Below, piece after piece: positions 60,053 to 64,000 of a stretch of 64,000 nucleotides of DNA. The stretch is taken from positions 1,364,001 through 1,428,000 of the forward strand of contig JANUWF010002421.1 in assembly GCA_026120185.1 (NCBI GenBank). Direction: 5' to 3'. The notes under the pieces were generated by a model. The model ran no database searches. It had not been told where the DNA came from and saw only the letters and a list, made by a program, of their open reading frames with translations. The translations under genes were made by a program, and so were the position numbers. Position 1 is the stretch's first letter, and each line of letters begins with the position of its first letter. The stretch comes from Voacanga thouarsii (lineage: Eukaryota; Streptophyta; Magnoliopsida; Gentianales; Apocynaceae).

Positions 60053-61616
60053 ATTTAAGTTTTATCATGATTATTTTAAATTAAGGTTGGATTTTTGTCT
60101 CTCGCATTCCATAAGTAAATAGGAGTGTTGTCCTAGGGGAGACATAAAGGGAATGTCCTAATCCTATTCTTATGTCCTAAAAAGAACTCTTCAGGTATTT
60201 ATGTCCTTTTATTCCCTAGCTTACCCTAAACTCTTTACCAATTAAATTTGCTCAAAATTTATCCAAATCAATGTTTTTAATTCCAGAAAATTCAGCAAGG
60301 ATTCTTGGCCTTTGAAATTTCGAAAATGATTCTTTGAGGTTGAAGATTGGACTGAAAATAGGGAAGGAGTTAAGGAAGGTTCCCAAGAGAAATTAATCTC
60401 CATGGTTGAGCCTTCAAACTCCACTCCATTGTGTTTATATCCTCCATGAAACGAATTTGAAATTTTTCCAGATTCTTGAGCAGCTTAGTCTTCGAAAATC
60501 TTAGCCATCTTCTTTACTCAATTGTTGCTAGAAAAATGGTCAATTTATTCAGCTTGAAGATTGAAATTCTTTTGCAAAAACTGGACTGCACAAAGCTGTG
60601 CAAACCAAAAAAAACTTCTGGACAGTTTTCATGCATGGTAGTCGGAAATCAAAGTTGTTTCTACTGCCTTCAAACTAGTAAATTACCTCTACTTTTCCCC
60701 CATAAACAAGGCTGGGAACCAGTCTCAAAGGGCCCTCAAACACTTTTCAAAACCCTCTACAAATCGGCTAGAATATTGCAGAAAAAAACTACACAGAAAA
60801 TTCTGCAACCATTCAAACCACAACTAGACAAATTCCAGCCTTGTTCTCTTCAAGCCTTGTCCGAAAACCACCCTCAAATCTTTGTAAGTTAATCCTTGTT
60901 CAGCCATGAACTGAACACCATTAACCCCCTCCACTTACCTTGCACAACTGGACCCCATAGCCACCCTTCAAATTCCTCCTACAATCACTCCAATCAAACT
61001 TCCATTTGAAGTTCAAAAATTCCAGCATTTTCCCCATGAAAACAACCTTGGATTAAGCCTCATAACCAGAGATTCTTCTGCCATTAAACTCAGGAATTCG
61101 GCCAGCCTTATAGCTCCCTTAACCCTCATTCATTTCAGCAAATCTCAGCAAACCAGTCGCCCATTTGCAGCCCTAAGAAACCTCCCTCAATCAAACACCA
61201 TTAACATATCTTCCCCCTCAAAACACTCCTTAAATTTCTCCATTTGAATTTAAAAAAACCAGATTTTTCTCTTCCTTCCTAAACTAAAAACCAAATCCCT
61301 GAACTCTCACAATCATTCGGCCAACCCTCTTCAGAAAATTCGTCCAACATTCACCTTTAATCCTCACCATTTTCACCAAGAACACATGCTACCTTTCTTC
61401 AAGCCAAAGACTACTCTAACACACCTCCAATCCCTCTCAAAAACTCTAGAACACGCCTACATACCCCCTAGAGTCAATTCCTGGAATTCATAACAACAAA
61501 TCTCGAAAACAAAAATTTTCAATCGGATCAAAACCAAAATTTTCTTTGAAGTCTCAAGAACATCATCAAGATAACAAAGACCAACTTTTGTTCATCTCCT
61601 TCCCTTCAACCTTTAA

Positions 61617-61630
61617 CATTTTATAGTAAT

Positions 61631-61660
<30 letters not shown>
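61617..61660 (+). promoter_or_regulatory. Candidate promoter of unit C LTR
   Basis: ATTTTATAGTAA then (CT)n from 61632, the same order as in the sister LTRs. The TATA element is weaker. Confidence 0.42.
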
Positions 61661-61670
<10 letters not shown>

Positions 61671-62365
61671 GGCCGAAATGGTTGCTACAACCAAGGTTGT
61701 TTTCTTTCTCCTCTCTTGGACAATTCAAGACCTTCAAGCACGTGAACCTTTTTAAATCTTCATCGAGATAATTGTCCACCAAGTATTTCTCCTTAACCTT
61801 CTTTTTAATTCTAAATTCATGTCTCTTGGATGTTGTTAGAGAGAATAGAATATGAATAGGGATTGAGTATATCCATATGTAGGAAGGGGTTGAGATTGGA
61901 GCATGAGAATGACTGATCATGATTAAGTTTTATGAAATTCTTTGAGAATCAATGTATGTTCATCATGTCTTAAGTGAGTATGAGGGTTTAAGCATGCTAG
62001 ATGTTATATCACCTTTGGTGAATAGTATTTTTATGTTCTTATTTTTATTGAAGCCGTGAGTATGATTATGTTTAGTAAGGATTTGTTCATGTGATAGTAG
62101 ATATGGATTTAAGTCTTTGTTCTTGAATAGAATAGTTTGTTGATTGATGTTGGAGTATATGCTCATGAATCTTGTTAGCAATAGGAAAATTATGATCATG
62201 ACCTTGTTGATCCTAGGCTATTTTGATTGGCAAATTTTATTACCCTAACTAAAATTATTACTATGTTTTTCCTCCAAAGATTTCAAAATTCTTAGGAAGT
62301 TTTGGAATTGGAGTACTAAATAAAATAGTGATAATTTATTAGCCAAATAAATGATATCTCCTATT

Positions 62366-62368
<3 letters not shown>

Positions 62369-62397
<29 letters not shown>
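62369..62397. repeat. (AT)n microsatellite in LTR
   Basis: About fourteen AT units. The other LTRs have plain AT-rich sequence here. Confidence 0.9.
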
Positions 62398-62398
<1 letters not shown>

Positions 62399-63971
62399 CC
62401 TTTCATATAAATGAGTGAAATATTAATGACGTTGTGGACCATATGTTCATAAATATTATTTATTCTTATTAATCAAAATTTAATAAAAGTTATTTATTAT
62501 TATTTTTAATGCGTATTGATTATTAATTAAGAGAGTAGTAATAATTTATTTTGCTACTTAAGAATTACCATTTATTAATATCAACTAGGACTTAGGATTT
62601 TTCATTAATTAAACCTTAATTTATTTATTGATATCAACACTCAAGATTTATTATTTGAATCTATAAGTTATTAGTAATTATTTTTACAAATCCTAGTTAT
62701 TTTAACTTATCAAGCTAGATTTATTTTATAAAATCTTTTATCATCTAGCCTTAAAGCTTAGGACATTAGGGTCATGATTATAATTAGTTGAACTAGGATT
62801 ATTTATTTAAGCAAATATAGTTTGAGTATAACTTTATGACTTGTGTTTACCCCAGGCGGGGTTAGGTCAGTTTTGGAAGATTCTTGAGTTTGATCAAGCA
62901 AAGGATCAAGTAAGCTCTTGCATGAACTTATTTGAAGACAAAAGATTACTATGACTAGCCAAATGTGATGTGTATGGACACTCATTTTGTAAAGGCAATT
63001 AAGGACTGTTTTCCTTTTTATTTTAGTCAAGCAATTCATTTGAAAATTAAACAAGCAGTTTTACAAATACTAAACTCTTTCTAAAACCCAACTTTGAAAA
63101 GAATTTTAGAAACCCTTAATTGCTATTTCAAAAAAAAAAAAAAATCATTGTATGATCAATTTTCTCTCAAGTGGGCAATCAACGTTGAGTACTCAATAAG
63201 GGTAGACTTCCAGGACTAGTCTTTGAAAGGTTAGTGTAAGTCTCCCAGTTGGTGGCCACCTCTGAGGAGTAAGTCCTTCCTGGATAGGATGCCAGTCTAA
63301 TAGGTTATGCCGGTCCGAGCTAGCAAGTTTCATTCAAGTGGACTGTATGTTTCCAGAATGGAGAACCGTTATGTTTGGGTGTAGAGAAGGAAGAGTATCT
63401 CACCCAGTAGGCCGTACACCTACCTTTTGTCAGTCTACACAAAGTGTGGCATTCTGACTGTTACATGGTAATGGGGCCCAACGTGTGGTAACCCATGGCT
63501 ACCCATTTGAGTGGTTATATTTATTGTGCACATGTATGGTTTGAAGAGTAAAACTCCACTCTTTATTTTTTACCTTATTATTGTTTGCCAACACTTTTTC
63601 TTATACAATTTTTACAACTTGCATACATGAACTATTTTTCCTGAAACACTCAAAGCACATATGGGCTTACTGAGATGTTTTTTATCTCATCACCTTTTAT
63701 GTCGTGTTTTCAGGTCGATCCTGCTGTGGAGATGAGTAGCTAGATTTGTTACCTGCTTTGAAGACTTTATATTATTTATTTTACGTGCTGTTTCGTGAGA
63801 TGATAGTAATCAATTCATTTTGGATTTGTTCCTGAATTTTTGAGTTGTAATAAGTTCAATTTTAAAGTATTATCTTTATTTTAGTTTGTGTGACCTAGTT
63901 ATAAAGACTCCTTATCCTTTGGACGGGGCGACATCCCTGGCCCTGTTGGACCTAAGTAGTAGGGTGTTACA

Positions 63972-64000
63972 AATGAGACATAAATCTCAGTGAGCCTGTG
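63972..64000 (-). mobile_element. Start of another LTR copy, cut by the window edge
   Basis: 'gagacataaatctcagtgag' resembles the interior of minus-oriented family LTRs (for example near 39740 and 29395). Unit C may therefore sit inside a further LTR. Confidence 0.4.

Larger units (their letters stand above)
59739..63971 (+). mobile_element. Unit C 3' LTR (4.2 kb)
   Basis: It starts TATGAAACCCC (G to A in the terminal TG) and ends AGGGTGTTACA. It carries the tRNA-like module (59989-60052), promoter segment (61617-61660), (AT)n at 62369-62397 and palindrome (63185-63196). An open frame at 60476-60892 has no domain and is probably chance. The right flank AATGA does not match the left flank of unit B (GGCAG). 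Confidence 0.9.

Noticed and set aside
60476..60892. Plus-strand open frame of 138 residues
   Set aside because: It is inside an LTR, and the same region in the other LTR copies is not open.

Overview
This is plant nuclear DNA, probably from an angiosperm and most likely a eudicot. It is AT-rich and consists almost entirely of nested LTR retrotransposons. The families present are a Sirevirus-like Ty1/copia element with an envelope-like ORF, chromodomain-bearing Ty3/gypsy elements (Tekay/Del-like chromoviruses) with LTRs of about 4.3 kb, Athila-like Ty3/gypsy remnants and a second Ty1/copia lineage. I found no host gene, rRNA, functional tRNA gene or CRISPR array. Every coding region is broken by stops or frameshifts.

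Region 1 (1-20643) is the 3' part of a Sirevirus-like element: envelope-like ORF, 3' UTR with several polypurine tracts, and a 3' LTR at 19357-20643. Solo LTRs cut it apart: 1066-7352 (itself split by another solo LTR, 1359-3790), 7567-11497, 11625-15826 and an Athila-like LTR at 16633-18370. The envelope-like frame can be followed across the breaks.

Region 2 (20644-29099) holds a minus-strand copia-type LTR, the 3' end and LTR of an Athila-like element, and a copia element with a tRNA-iMet primer site (24625), a long leader and a decayed gag-protease-integrase frame that stops near 28500.

Region 3 (29100-63971) contains three chromovirus units of one family. Unit B (minus strand, 3' LTR 29100-33403, pol to about 36431) is fused head to head with unit C (plus strand, leader and gag from about 36434, 3' LTR 59739-63971). 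Inside C's pol sits a solo LTR (38460-56877, duplicated target TTCCC). Inside that solo LTR sits a structurally complete element A (39418-53517, minus strand, duplicated target TTTCT) with both LTRs, PBS, PPT, gag and pol. The order of events is C, then the solo LTR, then A.

The least expected observations are three. All seven chromovirus LTRs carry a tRNA-like module with Pol III A- and B-box matches about 250 bases from the LTR 5' end. An acidic, proline-rich ORF lies between the primer site and gag of element A, and its C-terminus is preserved in element C. A 12-base palindrome sits at an equivalent place in nine LTRs of two related families. All divergence statements are by eye.
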